Assembly: GCA_031278795.1 (NCBI GenBank)
Contig: JAITJT010000078.1
Location: 1-6,586 of the forward strand
Reading direction: 5' to 3'
From: Deltaproteobacteria bacterium
GTDB taxonomy: Bacteria; Desulfobacterota; Desulfarculia; Adiutricales; Adiutricaceae
Length of the DNA stretch: 6,586 nt
Numbering within the stretch: position 1 is the stretch's first letter; each line of letters starts with the position of its first letter. The notes under the pieces were generated by a model. The model saw only the letters and a list, made by a program, of their open reading frames with translations, did no database searches and was not told the DNA's origin. Positions 5,675 to 6,586 of this stretch are shown here, piece by piece. Both the position numbers and the translations under genes were made by a program.

Positions 5675-6517
5675 GTGGGAGCATTCAAGAAAGGTAACGG
5701 TGAGATCCCTAAAAGTCCATATGTGACGGTGGATCCTTGGGAGAAACTCAAGGAGTACACTGACGCGAGGATTAGCCTGGGACGCTCCGGGGTCTCTCTT
5801 CCACTTAGGGAGTGGCTGAAGTTCAATTTGGATCACGCCCTCGCCAAGGACGCCGTTATGCTGGATTTTGACCACAACGGTATAGCCAGTGAGCTCCAAA
5901 AGTACCAGATCCGTTCAATTTCCCTAGAGAGCCAGGCCCGGGACAAGGACGAGTACCTCAGAAGACCGGATCTGGGGCGCCTTTTAAACCAAGAGTCAGT
6001 TAAGATTTTGGAGGAAAGTATTGCCAAGGAAGCGGACCTTTACGAGGGGGCGGACGCGGTCATAGTCATCTGCGACGGGCTCTCGGCCAGGGCCATAAAC
6101 ACCAGCGCCCTGGAGGTGACGGTTAAGTTCCTCAAACTACTCAAACTCCACTCCCTCAAGGCGGCGCCTGTGGTAATAGTCACCAGGGGCCGGGTCGCCG
6201 CGGCGGATCACGTGAACGACTATGTGAAGGCCAAGCTGGTGGTGAACCTCATAGGCGAAAGGCCCGGTCTAAGCTCGCCTGACTCCATGGGGGCCTACAT
6301 CACCTACGGAGCCTTTAAGGGCATATTGGAGGAGTCCCGTAACTGTATCTCCAACATACGTCCAGCTGGCCTCAAGGTGGACGAGGCCGTGAAAAAACTA
6401 TCCTACATAGTCCAGAAGGCCTTCGCCATGAAAATCACCGGCACCTCCCTTAAAGACGACATGCCTGACAACTATCTTCCCTTCGACATAATCCCCGCGC
6501 TCGCAGGCGAGAGCTGA
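5675..6517 (+). CDS. eutC: Ethanolamine ammonia-lyase small subunit
   Basis: EutC is the small subunit that, with EutB, forms the adenosylcobalamin-binding holoenzyme. From the GTG start it is 280 residues. Family blocks seen when compared with remembered E. coli EutC are YLRRPDLGRLL (94-104), ICDGLSARAI (132-141), RGRVAAADHV (171-180), LIGERPGLSSPDSMGAY (192-208) and RNCISNI (222-228). The region before the DPWEKLKEYTDARISLGR block (20-37) is only about 20 residues, whereas enteric EutC has about 60 there, including the peptide that targets it to the Eut microcompartment. This protein has no such amphipathic peptide. It has a roughly 20-residue C-terminal extension after the family block. 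A TTG at 5660 would add five residues (285 total) but lacks a ribosome binding site. It follows eutB by 47 bp (32 bp with the TTG). Confidence 0.95.
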   Translation: MGAFKKGNGEIPKSPYVTVDPWEKLKEYTDARISLGRSGVSLPLREWLKFNLDHALAKDAVMLDFDHNGIASELQKYQIRSISLESQARDKDEYLRRPDLGRLLNQESVKILEESIAKEADLYEGADAVIVICDGLSARAINTSALEVTVKFLKLLKLHSLKAAPVVIVTRGRVAAADHVNDYVKAKLVVNLIGERPGLSSPDSMGAYITYGAFKGILEESRNCISNIRPAGLKVDEAVKKLSYIVQKAFAMKITGTSLKDDMPDNYLPFDIIPALAGES

Positions 6518-6529
6518 GAGAAGAGCTGC

Positions 6530-6553
6530 GCTTACAATCCTTGTGGATTAAGC
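6530..6553 (+). other. Imperfect hairpin after eutC
   Basis: AATCC (6536-6540) pairs with GGATT (6545-6549) around TTGT, and GCTT (6530-6533) pairs with AAGC (6550-6553) beyond a two-base bulge. No U-run follows, so it is not a standard terminator, and the operon may continue past the window. The remaining bases to 6586 hold no recognisable gene. Confidence 0.3.
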
Positions 6554-6586
6554 TATAAATAAGGCAAGCGTGCGCTAGAGCTATGT

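Noticed and set aside
6583..6585. ATG at the very end as start of a next operon gene
   Set aside because: Only one codon is visible and no good ribosome binding site precedes it.

Overview
The window carries one compact, co-directional five-gene operon on the + strand: dctP-dctQ-dctM-eutB-eutC. It is preceded by about 960 bp without a convincing complete gene, and a probable minus-strand gene runs off the left edge. The operon pairs a complete tripartite TRAP transporter (periplasmic receptor, small and large membrane subunits) with both subunits of adenosylcobalamin-dependent ethanolamine ammonia-lyase. The simplest reading is a substrate-uptake-plus-first-step module: the TRAP system imports a compound, probably ethanolamine or something closely related, and EutBC deaminates ethanolamine to acetaldehyde and ammonia. 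No microcompartment shell gene, EutA reactivase, aldehyde dehydrogenase or ethanolamine permease lies inside the window.

Region by region: bases 1-149 (minus strand) hold the start of a possible gene with four 12-bp in-frame repeats. Bases 150-1109 are AT-rich, with a pyrimidine-rich stretch (about 200-420) containing degenerate 12-14 bp repeats, scattered inverted repeats, a 20-bp-spaced direct repeat, a weak intrinsic terminator, an AT-rich tract with an IHF-like site, and an exact-consensus sigma-54 promoter (TGGCAC-N5-TTGCT, 974-989). From 1110 the operon runs almost continuously to 6517. A strong hairpin without a U-run sits between dctP and dctQ. dctQ and dctM overlap by 23 bp, and dctM and eutB are 1 bp apart. 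eutB starts at TTG and eutC at GTG or TTG. The last 69 bases show no gene.

Three observations go beyond routine annotation. First, the receptor has Tyr where TRAP receptors normally have the carboxylate-binding Arg, which fits a non-acid ligand such as ethanolamine. Second, EutC lacks the long N-terminal extension that carries the microcompartment-targeting peptide in enteric EutC, suggesting free cytosolic ethanolamine catabolism. Third, a sigma-54 promoter implies control by an activator protein responding to nitrogen or substrate.

Organism: a Gram-negative bacterium (periplasmic Tat-exported receptor, TRAP system, sigma-54). Frequent ATA and AGG codons, moderately GC-rich genes with AT-rich spacers, and this gene content would suit an anaerobe such as a Desulfobacterota or Synergistota member. 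That placement is a low-confidence inference.
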